From assembly GCA_947504725.1 (NCBI GenBank), contig CANNHN010000003.1, forward strand, positions 386,734 through 450,733: a stretch of DNA of 64,000 nt, given 5' to 3'. The stretch comes from Bacteroidota bacterium (GTDB lineage: Bacteria; Bacteroidota; Bacteroidia; 2-12-FULL-35-15). Below, piece by piece: positions 1 through 8,748 of the stretch (within the stretch, counting starts at the first letter, position 1; every line of letters begins with the position of its first letter). The notes under the pieces were generated by a model. It was not told where the DNA came from and ran no database searches. It saw only the letters and a list, made by a program, of their open reading frames with translations. Position numbers and translations under genes: made by a program.

Positions 1-2304
1 GTTAATTAAAGATGTTGTAGCTGTACCAGCTCCAGCAAAAGTTCTGATCGTACTCCATGTTGCACCGCAAGTAGTTGAATAAGATAAAACTAGTTTGTCG
101 TTCATGTCAGCAGCAGCAGTTGCATGCGTTGCAGCAGCAATTCTGAATTCAAGTACAGGAGATGTAATAAATGATAAGTTATAAGATGGAGAAATTAATT
201 GATCTACATCATATGCGTAGTTATAATATGGATTCATCATTACACTATGAGTTCCACTATATCCAGCAGCACTTGAATACCACCATGTTCTCAAGTTGTT
301 ATCCAAATCATTGCTTTTCCATAGAGAAAAATAATCAGAAGAATTTTCAAAATCTTCAGAATAAGTATTGGAAACCTGAGCAAAAGCATCAGAAACATAA
401 ATGTAATTCGTTTTTGTCAATGAAACTGGAGGCATACCAGCAACTGTAATAGTTAATGTAACATCGTATGCACCTGGAGTGTTATATGTAACAACTGGAG
501 TTGCAGCAGTTGAAGTTCCTGTTCCTACTGATCCTGGGAAAGACCAACTTTGAGTTGTTGGAAGAGAAGTATAAGTTGTTGTACCTAGTATCCCAGTAAG
601 GTTGAAAACATTTTTAGTAAATGTTACAGTGTTACCTGGGCAAATAGTTGTTCTATTTGCATAGAATTCAGGAGTAACAGCACAAGTATCCGTTAAATCA
701 TCTACACCAGTAGCAATTAAATTTGAGGTAATCCACAAGTTGTTTCTAGCAGAAAGTGTGTAATCTAATGCCGAACGCATACGTATTTTTTGATCTACTG
801 TATACATTTTAGAGCAATAAGAATACTCCATATAGTTTTCAACGTTTTCAACAATACCATGTGTTCCAGTAAAGCCAATGTTGTCTATTCCAAATGATCC
901 TGTGCTATCCTCAGCATTCCATCCATAAATGCGGAATGTTCTAGATGTGTTGTTGATGTTTGTAAATGCAGCACCACTTAATGTGATTTTGCTACCAACC
1001 ATTGAAATTGTAGTATCAGTATTTATAAAAAATACGTTTCCTGATTGTACACTTAAATTCGGATTTGAAGGAGTGATTGTTGCAGATAAATTTGAAAAAT
1101 AACTATCAGCGTTAGAGCGCACAGCAAATGTTCTGATTCCGTTTGTGTCACGCTTTACATTAAATGTAATTCCAGTCATTGTTAATGCTTGCGCTAAATC
1201 TGGAGTTATCGTAAATTGGTAATATTTTCCAGTATTGATTGCTCCAGTTAAACCAGCAAAAGATGTTTCACCATTTAGTGCACCATTATCCCAATCTGAA
1301 AATTCAAACATGGACGCTGATTCAGAGTTTGTAGATACACCAACAGCCACTGGGCTAGTAAATGTTATAGCAGAATCAGTTGCTTCAGGAGCAGCAGACG
1401 GGTCTGTTGTTCCTGATGTTGTAGTTACACTTCCAAAAGTGTAAGAACCTGTTAATGCTTTTGAATCACAGTTGAAATCAAATCTGTTTCCACAGCTCAA
1501 GTGACCTTCTGTAGTTGGTGTGTCATTTACACCTTCGTCACCGCAAGATACTTCAGGCTCATTGGTGGATCCCCAAACGTGTGGCAAGTTTAGCCAGTGT
1601 CCAACCTCATGTGTTAATGCTCTTGAGTTTGTAATGTTAGCTGTTCCAATGCTTCCTATGTATTGGTGGATAATAATAATTCCATCAAATGGTTCCATGT
1701 ACCATGGGTCTGAACCAGAAGGATAATATGCATATCCAGCTGTTCCAACGCTTTCCATTGTTTTGATAACCCATACGTTTAAGTATTTGCTACGTGGCCA
1801 AGCATTTAACTTTGATGCATCATTTGCATTTTCAGTTTTGTGAGAATAAATTCTATCAATACCATTTGTACAATTTCCGTCAGGATCTAATTGTGCTAAA
1901 CGAAATTCAATTTTTGAATCTGTTGCAAGTGGCTGAAATGGCGCAACGATTGCAGACGTATCAGCATTTCTTTTTCTAAAATCACGATTAAGGATATTTA
2001 CTTGATCCATAATCTGCGCATCAGAAATGTTTTCAGTTCCGTTTGTATGAATAATATGAAAAACAATTGGAATAATAAAAATGTGATTTGGATCAACAGA
2101 AGCTGATCTGTTTTCCTTTATTTGTTTCTCCAGTATAGCGTTGTAATCGGCTTCTGCTTTTGCTATCTCAGGGTGCTGAGCTAACAATTTATTATGCATT
2201 TGAGTTGTTCCGCATTTGTATTCGCCTTGAGCTAATACACTGTTATTGCTTACAAAGCAAAAAGCAGAACCTAAAAATAGATAAGTAAGTAGATTTTTTT
2301 TCAT
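1..2304 (-). CDS. Secreted M43-family (cytophagalysin-like) zinc metalloprotease, 3' end missing
   Basis: The reading frame opens with ATG at 2304 and stays open to base 1, so the C-terminus lies outside the window. Residues 1-26 are a signal peptide (MKKNLLTYLFLG...VLAQ). Residues 232-245 read HEVGHWLNLPHVWG, the extended HExxHxxxxxH zinc motif of the pappalysin/cytophagalysin (M43) family. The usual family ending NYMEYSYCSKM, which holds the Met-turn, is present near 800-840. Between the two, at about residues 280-480 (bases 865-1465), sits a beta-rich domain that normal family members lack. After the Met-turn comes a PKD-like domain (around bases 420-650) and a further beta-sandwich region. 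The protein should be exported and cut extracellular proteins; a type IX sorting domain is expected beyond the edge but is not visible. Family call is firm, substrate unknown. Confidence 0.9.
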   Translation of the reverse strand, partial: MKKNLLTYLFLGSAFCFVSNNSVLAQGEYKCGTTQMHNKLLAQHPEIAKAEADYNAILEKQIKENRSASVDPNHIFIIPIVFHIIHTNGTENISDAQIMDQVNILNRDFRKRNADTSAIVAPFQPLATDSKIEFRLAQLDPDGNCTNGIDRIYSHKTENANDASKLNAWPRSKYLNVWVIKTMESVGTAGYAYYPSGSDPWYMEPFDGIIIIHQYIGSIGTANITNSRALTHEVGHWLNLPHVWGSTNEPEVSCGDEGVNDTPTTEGHLSCGNRFDFNCDSKALTGSYTFGSVTTTSGTTDPSAAPEATDSAITFTSPVAVGVSTNSESASMFEFSDWDNGALNGETSFAGLTGAINTGKYYQFTITPDLAQALTMTGITFNVKRDTNGIRTFAVRSNADSYFSNLSATITPSNPNLSVQSGNVFFINTDTTISMVGSKITLSGAAFTNINNTSRTFRIYGWNAEDSTGSFGIDNIGFTGTHGIVENVENYMEYSYCSKMYTVDQKIRMRSALDYTLSARNNLWITSNLIATGVDDLTDTCAVTPEFYANRTTICPGNTVTFTKNVFNLTGILGTTTYTSLPTTQSWSFPGSVGTGTSTAATPVVTYNTPGAYDVTLTITVAGMPPVSLTKTNYIYVSDAFAQVSNTYSEDFENSSDYFSLWKSNDLDNNLRTWWYSSAAGYSGTHSVMMNPYYNYAYDVDQLISPSYNLSFITSPVLEFRIAAATHATAAADMNDKLVLSYSTTCGATWSTIRTFAGAGTATTSLIN

Positions 2305-2500
2305 TATCGTGTTGATTTGTTGATAGTAAATTTGTAATTACACAAAGGCAATATTAAGCATAAAAACATTAAAAAGAAAGCTTTGTTTAGTAAACTATAT
2401 CATTTTTTATTAAGCGGTTGATTTTAAGGGAAATCTGGTAGGAAAAGGGAGGAAAAAGGGATATTTGAATTTGCCCCCTTTTCACCAAATTAAAGAAATT

Positions 2501-4927
2501 CTAGAATTGAGCTTTCAAGGAAAGGATGAAATTCCTTCCCGGAGAGCTTATTCCAGATGAATATGGTCGATAAAGCTGGTCGGTAATATTTTCAACTCCT
2601 GCATTTATTGAAACATACGTATTTATATAATATCCAACTTTTAGATTTAGTGAATACCAAGCGGGTACAAAAGGCAATCCATTAGAGTCTTTTGCAAAAG
2701 AAGCATTGTCAGTTCTGTCTACTAAAGGTAAGTCGTTGTAATCCATTTTACTGTTATACATAGCATATAGATCTATTTTTATCTTTTTTGCAAGGTATGT
2801 CAAGTGTGTGCTTCCAAACAAAGGAGCTACGTGGGGTTTGGGATAATAAAGTAAACTGTCCTCACTTTGCTCTTCGCCTTTTTGATAGCTAATTGTGCTT
2901 TTAAAGCCAAACCCTTTTCCGAAACTAATTTCAATACCTCCTTGTATTCCATAAACATAGGCTTGAGTAATGTTTTGTACGGCCATTACTTGACTCAATT
3001 GTCCATCATACATAATACTGTCTTGCCCATTATAGTTGAAAGCTCCTCTAGCCATCGCATCTTTCATTATAGTATAATATGCCGCCATATCAATTTTTAC
3101 AAATCGTCCGAGTGTTTTAACGGTGCCAATTTCTCCGTTGTATGCGAATTCTGGCTTCAGATTAGCGTTTGCAACAACTACAGTTCCGGGTTGTGAATCA
3201 AACACTTTTCCCATATCATCAATATTAGGAGCTCTGAAACCCGAAGATACGTTTGTATAAAGTTGCCAAGTTGTGTTTGGATTAAATACGATTCCTAAGC
3301 TGCCATTCAAAGCTCCGTTATTGTTTTCGGCATGTACAAATGGGAAGGGGAATTGTGTGGTATCAAAATCTGCAGTTATCATATACTGCGTATAACGTAC
3401 TCCAATATTGGCAATCCATTTCGGGTGTAATTTGTATTTCAGATTTAAATATGCACCATAGGCTTGCCAAGTGGATCCATCCGGATATCGAGTGTTGGTT
3501 GGTTCTTCAACAAGCGTTTCTATGTGAACTCTGTTGGCTTTTGAGCCCACAAGATTGTAAATGCCCTCTAAACCATAAAACAAAGTTGCTTTTTCATTTA
3601 GTTTTTTATCTAAGTCTACATTCAAAGAATAAGCGTCAACGGTTTCGGTTTGATTACGGAGTTTTTTGTTGTTGAATCTTCTGTCGTGTCGACTTTCTTC
3701 ATAGTTCTGCATAGAAAATGAAATCCGAAATTGGTCATATACTTTCGTTTTTTTAGTGCTGATTATTCCTAAACGATTCATCATCCATTTTTGGGGACCA
3801 TAATACCACTCTGCATTATCCAAAACTCCATTTGTGTTTGCATCCAAATACAAACGATCGTAACGAGGTGCATTTGATGTTGCCGAATAATGAAATGCGT
3901 ATTCGATTTCAAATTTTTTGTTTGGTTGAAAAAGAATTTTCTGCATTAAGTTCAATTGACTAAATCCAGAACCAACTTGAAGGGTAGAATCATTGTTCAC
4001 AAACATGGAGTCTTTGCCATCAACTGTTTCAACATAAGAAGGGCGTAAAAAATAATTGTTCCCATAAGTCCCTGTTCTTAAGTCATCGTAATCGGAATAG
4101 GTAACACTTGTTAAAAATGCCCATTTTTTTAGTCCAATGTTAAAATCAAAATGCCCCGTTTTTTCTGTATTTGCACTTGAATATCTTCCAAATGCACTTC
4201 CTGTAAGTGACATTTTGCGAGCACTATCTGTTGTCGTTTTTGGTTTTAATGTGTGAAAGTCCATTACCCCACCAATAGCATCACTGCCATACATTACAGC
4301 ACCTGGGCCGAAAAGAATTTCCGTGCTTTCAATGGAAGAAGCATCAATTGAAATAACATTTTGCAAATTCCCTGCTCTAAAAATGGCGTTGTTCATCCGT
4401 ATTCCATCCACAACAATCATTACCCTGTTGGTTGCAAATCCTCTTAAATTAGGTGATCCACCTGCAAGTTGGCTTTTTTGAATAAAAACATAACCACTTG
4501 TCTCTAATACATCTGCAGATGTTTGCGAGTTTTGAAATGCAATATTTTTCTTCGTTATTTTTTCTATTCTGTTGGGAGTTTCAATTTTATCTTCTTCCCA
4601 TCGGTTGGATGAAACAGTAATAGCGGCAAGTGAAATAGGGCTTTCCGATAATTCAAGTTTGAATTTTTTTGATTCAAGGGTTTTGTAATCGGATGATACA
4701 AGTGCATAGCCAACTATTTTGAAGAAGATGGTGTCAGCAGTTTTAAATGTGGATATTTCAACTTGTCCCTTGCTATTTGTTGCACTAGATAATTTTGGTT
4801 GATTTGAAAAAACAATCACACCCGGTATTGTTTCTCGTGTAGTTTTATCAACTACTGTAATCGTTTGAGCTGTTGCTATTAATGTATATAACATAAATAC
4901 AACAGACAGAATCTGTTTGCTATTCAT
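2501..4927 (-). CDS. TonB-dependent outer membrane receptor
   Basis: The 808-residue protein has the full architecture of a Bacteroidota TonB-dependent receptor. It has a signal peptide (1-20), a carboxypeptidase-regulatory-like beta domain (about 21-95), a plug domain (about 105-225, with GGSPNLRGFATNRVMIVVDG and GPGAVMYGSDAIGGVMDF) and a 22-strand-type barrel ending in a C-terminal phenylalanine (LKAQF). The plug wording is closest to the haemoglobin/transferrin/lactoferrin receptor subfamily, so haem or metal uptake is a reasonable guess, but the ligand is not shown by the sequence. It lies 78 bases downstream of a small anchored protein on the same strand and probably shares its promoter. 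No haem lyase, ferritin or Fur gene is nearby to narrow the substrate. Confidence 0.93.
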   Translation of the reverse strand: MNSKQILSVVFMLYTLIATAQTITVVDKTTRETIPGVIVFSNQPKLSSATNSKGQVEISTFKTADTIFFKIVGYALVSSDYKTLESKKFKLELSESPISLAAITVSSNRWEEDKIETPNRIEKITKKNIAFQNSQTSADVLETSGYVFIQKSQLAGGSPNLRGFATNRVMIVVDGIRMNNAIFRAGNLQNVISIDASSIESTEILFGPGAVMYGSDAIGGVMDFHTLKPKTTTDSARKMSLTGSAFGRYSSANTEKTGHFDFNIGLKKWAFLTSVTYSDYDDLRTGTYGNNYFLRPSYVETVDGKDSMFVNNDSTLQVGSGFSQLNLMQKILFQPNKKFEIEYAFHYSATSNAPRYDRLYLDANTNGVLDNAEWYYGPQKWMMNRLGIISTKKTKVYDQFRISFSMQNYEESRHDRRFNNKKLRNQTETVDAYSLNVDLDKKLNEKATLFYGLEGIYNLVGSKANRVHIETLVEEPTNTRYPDGSTWQAYGAYLNLKYKLHPKWIANIGVRYTQYMITADFDTTQFPFPFVHAENNNGALNGSLGIVFNPNTTWQLYTNVSSGFRAPNIDDMGKVFDSQPGTVVVANANLKPEFAYNGEIGTVKTLGRFVKIDMAAYYTIMKDAMARGAFNYNGQDSIMYDGQLSQVMAVQNITQAYVYGIQGGIEISFGKGFGFKSTISYQKGEEQSEDSLLYYPKPHVAPLFGSTHLTYLAKKIKIDLYAMYNSKMDYNDLPLVDRTDNASFAKDSNGLPFVPAWYSLNLKVGYYINTYVSINAGVENITDQLYRPYSSGISSPGRNFILSLKAQF

Positions 4928-5005
4928 AAATTTGAATTAAAATAATTTAACATCAATCAACTTTTAATAAGTCGATTTATAAATAAAAATGTGTTGCTAG
5001 CTATT

Positions 5006-5533
5006 TTAACAGCGGGGAGGTGGAGTAGAGATCAAAACATCAACGGATGTATATGATTTTGTGAAGTGTTTGAAATTGGATGATGAAGAGTCATGAAATA
5101 GACTAGAAATAAGCTCTTCAAAAAAATAAGTCTTAACAATATTGTCTGCATTCTTTTTTGAAGAATCACTTTTAGAATTTTTAGTGTGTTCTATTTGTTT
5201 TAATATTTGTACTTCGAGATTTTGAAATAATTTCTTTTCCTGTTTATCGTTAATACAATAAAATGTTGTTTCATTATTGTTGCTTGAACTTTTAACAATA
5301 TCAAACATTTGATTGTGATAAATAAATTCTTTATTGTTTTCAATCCAGTGAATAGTATTGATATCGGAATTTAAAAATGTAATAACTGTAAGTTCATCGT
5401 TTTGGAGGCTAAGTTTGATTTCCTTCTTGATTTCTTTTTTGATTTCAATTTGAGCTATTTTAAAAAACACGTAATAGCCTGTAGTGTTAAACAAGAAGAT
5501 TCCTAATAATACTATGGAGATTGCCTTTTTCAT
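5006..5533 (-). CDS. Small membrane-anchored protein paired with the TonB receptor, unknown function
   Basis: I do not recognise a named family. The protein (about 175 residues from ATG 5533) has an N-terminal hydrophobic segment (MKKAISIVLLGIFLFNTTGYY), then a hydrophilic, Lys/Ser/Asn-rich body and a C-terminus ending in STPPPRC. An upstream in-frame ATG at 5554 is less likely because it overlaps the -7 promoter element at 5543-5550. From memory, proteins of this shape with a proline-rich tail occur next to TonB-dependent receptors in other Bacteroidota; I could not check this. It is the first gene of a two-gene transcript with the receptor, so an accessory role in uptake or sensing is an inference only. 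The tail cysteine and prolines could bind metal, but this is speculative. Confidence 0.7.
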   Translation of the reverse strand: MKKAISIVLLGIFLFNTTGYYVFFKIAQIEIKKEIKKEIKLSLQNDELTVITFLNSDINTIHWIENNKEFIYHNQMFDIVKSSSNNNETTFYCINDKQEKKLFQNLEVQILKQIEHTKNSKSDSSKKNADNIVKTYFFEELISSLFHDSSSSNFKHFTKSYTSVDVLISTPPPRC

Positions 5534-5542
5534 TTTAATAAA

Positions 5543-5573
5543 CAAATATAACATTTACTATTCGAAAATCAAA
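5543..5573 (-). promoter_or_regulatory. Bacteroidota-type promoter for the receptor operon
   Basis: On the minus strand TTTG (5573-5570) is followed after 19 bases by TATATTTG (5550-5543). This is a full match to the Bacteroidota sigma-A consensus TTTG-N19-TAnnTTTG. The G of the -7 box is only nine bases before ATG 5533, so the transcript should have almost no leader. Confidence 0.7.
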
Positions 5574-5643
5574 CTCTGTCTTTTTGTCGTTTTTCTACTT
5601 TGGTATAAACATTGACTCTGGAAAACTGTTATATTTAATCATT

Positions 5644-6345
5644 ATGCGAAATACGACCTCAAAACTATTCTTCAGCTTTTTATATCCTTCCTTGTTTGTG
5701 ATTGTGCTTTGGGGTGTTAAATTATTTGAAATAGTAGAACAGGTTAATTTGTCGTGGTATGGTTTGTATCCTAGAAGGGTGGATGGACTCATTGGAATTT
5801 TTACCGCTCCATTGTTGCATGGTGATTTACCACATTTAATTTCGAATACTTTTCCTTTGTTGGTTTTAGGGCCAATCATTTTCTATTTTTATAGATCCAT
5901 CGCTTTCAATGTTTTCTTTTGGGTTTATATTATGACAGGAGTTTGGGTGTGGGCTGCTGGAGGTGATGCTTACCATATTGGGGCTAGTGGAATCATTTAT
6001 GGCTTTATTACCTTCTTGTTTTTTAGCGGTATTTTCAGAAAAGACACAAGGCTTTTAGCATTGTCATTATTTGTAACATTTTTATACGGTTCAGCTATTT
6101 GGGGCGTTTTGCCATATCAAAAGGGAATTTCATGGGAATCGCATATGCTTGGATCTTTGGCAGGATTAATTACTGCTTATAACTTCCGTAAGGAAGGTCC
6201 GCCTCCTCGCAAATACGACTTTGGTGATGACGAAGAAAATGAAAAAATTGATGTCAGTGGCGATGACCAAGTAATACATGAAGAAGAGCCTCCCAATCAA
6301 ATTAATGTCAATTATACTTTTATTGAAAAGGATAAAGAAGAATAA
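5644..6345 (+). CDS. Rhomboid-family intramembrane serine protease
   Basis: A multi-spanning membrane protein of 233 residues. From ATG 5644 the key residues are HLISN (64-68, the HxxxN of transmembrane segment 2), GASG with nucleophile Ser115, and catalytic His167 in ESHMLGSLAG. These are the Ser-His dyad and oxyanion features of rhomboids, which cut other membrane proteins within the bilayer. The C-terminal 45 residues are a cytoplasmic acidic tail (DDEENEKIDV). A TTG start at 5584 would add 20 residues, but it has no support and ATG 5644 gives the normal N-terminus. It is transcribed divergently from the TonB receptor operon, with no functional link visible. The substrate is unknown. Confidence 0.92.
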   Translation: MRNTTSKLFFSFLYPSLFVIVLWGVKLFEIVEQVNLSWYGLYPRRVDGLIGIFTAPLLHGDLPHLISNTFPLLVLGPIIFYFYRSIAFNVFFWVYIMTGVWVWAAGGDAYHIGASGIIYGFITFLFFSGIFRKDTRLLALSLFVTFLYGSAIWGVLPYQKGISWESHMLGSLAGLITAYNFRKEGPPPRKYDFGDDEENEKIDVSGDDQVIHEEEPPNQINVNYTFIEKDKEE

Positions 6346-6360
6346 TTCAGAAAATGTACG

Positions 6361-6436
6361 CACTTCGATAATGTCTGCTTCAACGCAGAATGCTCAGTGT
6401 GACATTTAGGACGTCAGGCTGAGCGGAGTCGAAGAC
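6361..6436. repeat. Dispersed palindromic repeat, inverted pair
   Basis: Two arms face each other: one ending gctcagtgtgac (6392-6403) and one reading gtcaggctgagcggagtcgaagac (start 6413). The core gagcggagtcgaag recurs across the window (see 8196, 10623, 17343, 23425, 35216, 50626). It could form a hairpin in RNA after the rhomboid gene. Confidence 0.75.
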
Positions 6437-6476
6437 TTCATTATTATTTACTATATGTCCAAAGCTTAATTTTACC

Positions 6477-6484
6477 TACCTTTG
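6477..6484 (+). promoter_or_regulatory. Candidate -7 element for the ABC-F gene
   Basis: TACCTTTG matches TAnnTTTG and lies 45 bases before the GTG start. No convincing TTTG is found at the expected upstream distance, so this is a moderate call. Confidence 0.4.
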
Positions 6485-6528
6485 CGCCTTCTAAAAATAA
6501 ATTTAGAAGTTTAATTACCCTATTCGTT

Positions 6529-8454
6529 GTGAATTATTTATCAGTAGAATCCGTTTCAAAATCATACGGAGTAAAGGCATTATTTAATAAAATCAGTTTT
6601 GGCTTAAACCAAGGGGATAGAATTGCTTTGATTGCAAAAAACGGAGCAGGAAAATCTACTTTGCTAAAAGTGCTTATTGGGAAAGAGATTGCTGATGAAG
6701 GGTCTGTCACTTTTCGTAAAGACATTGTAGTAACCTACTTGGATCAAAATCCATTGTTAAATGAAAATGATACCGTTTTAGAAGCCATTTATAATTCAGA
6801 CAATCCGATGTTGAATGCTGTAAGAGCTTATGAAGAAGCACTTGTGGCGTTTGAGAAAGATTACAACGATGATACTTCTGCTATATTAGAAACGTGCACT
6901 GCCCAAATGGACAAGTTAGATGCGTGGGGATTTGAAGCGAAGGTACAGGAGGTTTTACAACGATTAAAAATTGCTTTTTTAGATAAGAAAATAGGAATGT
7001 TGTCGGGTGGACAAAAGAAACGGGTGGCATTGGCTAAAGTTTTAATTGATGAACCACATTTGTTAATCCTTGATGAGCCTACCAATCACTTGGATGTTGA
7101 AATGATTGAGTGGTTAGAAAATTATCTTGTTTCGAGAGACATGACATTGTTGCTTGTTACGCACGATCGTTATTTCTTGGATAGAATTTGTAATGAGATT
7201 ATTGAAATAGATGACGGGAAAATTCATCACTACAGAGGCGATTTCCAATATTATGTTGAGAAAAAAGCGGAGCGCGAAGCAATGGAAGGAAGCGAGATTG
7301 ATAAAGCAAAAAATTTATTTCGAAGAGAATTAGAGTGGGTAAGAAAAATGCCCAAAGCTCGTGGCACAAAATCTAAATCGCGTTTGAATGCTTTTGAAGA
7401 TACAAAAGACAAAGCATTTAGTGGTAAGGTAGAAACCAAGCTGGAGTTGGGTGTTAAGATGAGTCGGATTGGTGGAAAAATTCTTGAATTCAAAAATGTC
7501 AAAAAAGCATTTGGTGAAACAAAAATTGTAAACGACTTTTCTTACATCTTTAAAAAAGGAGAAAAAATTGGTGTGATTGGAAAAAATGGAGTTGGAAAAT
7601 CTACTTTTTTAAATATGATTATGGGTTTGGAAAATCCTGATTCAGGAGATATTCAAACGGGCGAAACAATGGTGTTTGGATATTACTCACAAGAAGGATT
7701 AAAACTTACGGAGGATAAACGTGTAATTGAAGTTGTAAAAGATATTGCAGAATTTATTCCGTTAGCAGATGGTTCTAAACTTTCTGCATCGGGATTGTTG
7801 ACTAAGTTTTTGTTTCCGCCAGAAGTTCAATACAGCATGGTTTCCAAGTTAAGTGGAGGTGAACGTAGACGATTGTATTTGATGACCATTCTGATTAAAA
7901 ATCCAAATTTTTTAATTTTAGATGAGCCAACAAACGATTTGGATATTGTCACGTTAAGTGTATTGGAAGATTTCTTAACCAACTTTCAAGGTTGTGTTTT
8001 AATTGTAACGCATGATCGTTACTTTATGGATAAGATGGTGGATCACTTGTTTGTGTTTGAAGGTGCTGGTGTTTTGCGCGATTTTCCTGGAAATTATACC
8101 GAGTATCGTGATAAAAAAGAGTTAGAAGATAAGGCAGCTAGTAAGTTAGGACAGGCAGTTGTCTCTGAGAAAGAAGTTGTAGTTGCTAAAGTGGACACTT
8201 CGACTACGCTCAGTGTGACAAAAGAAGTCGCTACACCAAAAAAGAAGTTGAGTTTCAAAGAAAAATTGGAATACGATCAGTTGGAAAAAGAAATTGCAAA
8301 TCTGGAAACAGAAAAAGCAAAAATTACCTCTTTATTAAATGCTGGTAGCGATAATCATGAAGATGTTATGAAGTGGAGCGAAGAAGTGGGAGTGATTATT
8401 TCTAAGTTGGATGAAAAGTCTTTTCGTTGGTTGGAGTTAGGCGAAAGTGTTTAG
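6529..8454 (+). CDS. ABC-F family ATPase (ribosome-associated, Uup-like)
   Basis: This 641-residue soluble protein has two ABC domains and no membrane segments, the pattern of ABC-F translation factors. Domain 1 holds Walker A AKNGAGKST (36-44), signature LSGGQKKR and Walker B LLILDEPTNHLD. Domain 2 holds GKNGVGKST, LSGGERRR and FLILDEPTNDLD. Between them is the charged linker that reaches into the ribosome, and the last 80 residues (LSFKEKLEYDQLEKEI...) form a coiled coil like the Uup C-terminal domain. GTG at 6529 is the start because it gives the usual beginning NYLSVESVSKSYG. The stretch between domain 2 and the coiled coil (VDTSTTLSVTK) is encoded by a copy of the dispersed repeat. It probably helps stalled ribosomes or is related to Uup; resistance cannot be inferred. 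Confidence 0.93.
   Translation: MNYLSVESVSKSYGVKALFNKISFGLNQGDRIALIAKNGAGKSTLLKVLIGKEIADEGSVTFRKDIVVTYLDQNPLLNENDTVLEAIYNSDNPMLNAVRAYEEALVAFEKDYNDDTSAILETCTAQMDKLDAWGFEAKVQEVLQRLKIAFLDKKIGMLSGGQKKRVALAKVLIDEPHLLILDEPTNHLDVEMIEWLENYLVSRDMTLLLVTHDRYFLDRICNEIIEIDDGKIHHYRGDFQYYVEKKAEREAMEGSEIDKAKNLFRRELEWVRKMPKARGTKSKSRLNAFEDTKDKAFSGKVETKLELGVKMSRIGGKILEFKNVKKAFGETKIVNDFSYIFKKGEKIGVIGKNGVGKSTFLNMIMGLENPDSGDIQTGETMVFGYYSQEGLKLTEDKRVIEVVKDIAEFIPLADGSKLSASGLLTKFLFPPEVQYSMVSKLSGGERRRLYLMTILIKNPNFLILDEPTNDLDIVTLSVLEDFLTNFQGCVLIVTHDRYFMDKMVDHLFVFEGAGVLRDFPGNYTEYRDKKELEDKAASKLGQAVVSEKEVVVAKVDTSTTLSVTKEVATPKKKLSFKEKLEYDQLEKEIANLETEKAKITSLLNAGSDNHEDVMKWSEEVGVIISKLDEKSFRWLELGESV
8196..8219. repeat. Dispersed repeat copy inside the ABC-F coding sequence
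   Basis: Bases cacttcgactacgctcag followed by tgtgac are the same repeat as at 17343, with one change (tac for tcc). It is in frame and adds residues between ATPase domain 2 and the C-terminal coiled coil. Confidence 0.85.
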
Positions 8455-8748
8455 TTATAAAACTACTTTCTGCTCAACACTCCAAGCTTCTGGTTTAGCA
8501 CTAAACAAAACTTTTGTTTGTGACCATACTTTTGCAAATACATCCGAGTTTCTGTAGGTATTTAAATCAGTTTCTGATTCCCAATAACTATAGGTAAAAT
8601 AAATATTCGTTTCGTTCACATCATTTAATAATTCCAAATGTGAACATCCTTCCATGTTTCTAATGAGATGTTTTGATTCATTAAAAATAGTTTTGAATTC
8701 ATTTATCTTTTCAATTTGAAAAGTCATTTTTACGATGCGAATAATCAT
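8455..8748 (-). CDS. Antibiotic biosynthesis monooxygenase (ABM)-like dimeric alpha/beta-barrel protein
   Basis: This 97-residue protein has the ABM/Dabb ferredoxin-like pattern: an initial beta strand (IIRIVKMTFQ), a helix rich in charged residues (EKINEFKTIFNESKHLI), a strand with GCSHLELLND, and the sequence YFTYSYWESETDLNTYRNSDVF where YWES is typical of the family. Members include small quinol monooxygenases and many proteins of unknown function, so the reaction is not assigned. Its ATG overlaps the TGA of the upstream SAM hydrolase-family gene by four bases (ATGA), so the two are translationally coupled in one operon. Its stop abuts the end of the convergent ABC-F gene. Confidence 0.75.
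   Translation of the reverse strand: MIIRIVKMTFQIEKINEFKTIFNESKHLIRNMEGCSHLELLNDVNETNIYFTYSYWESETDLNTYRNSDVFAKVWSQTKVLFSAKPEAWSVEQKVVL

Noticed and set aside
171..449. Plus-strand open frame of 92 codons
   Set aside because: It lies antisense inside the M43 protease frame, which has clear motifs.
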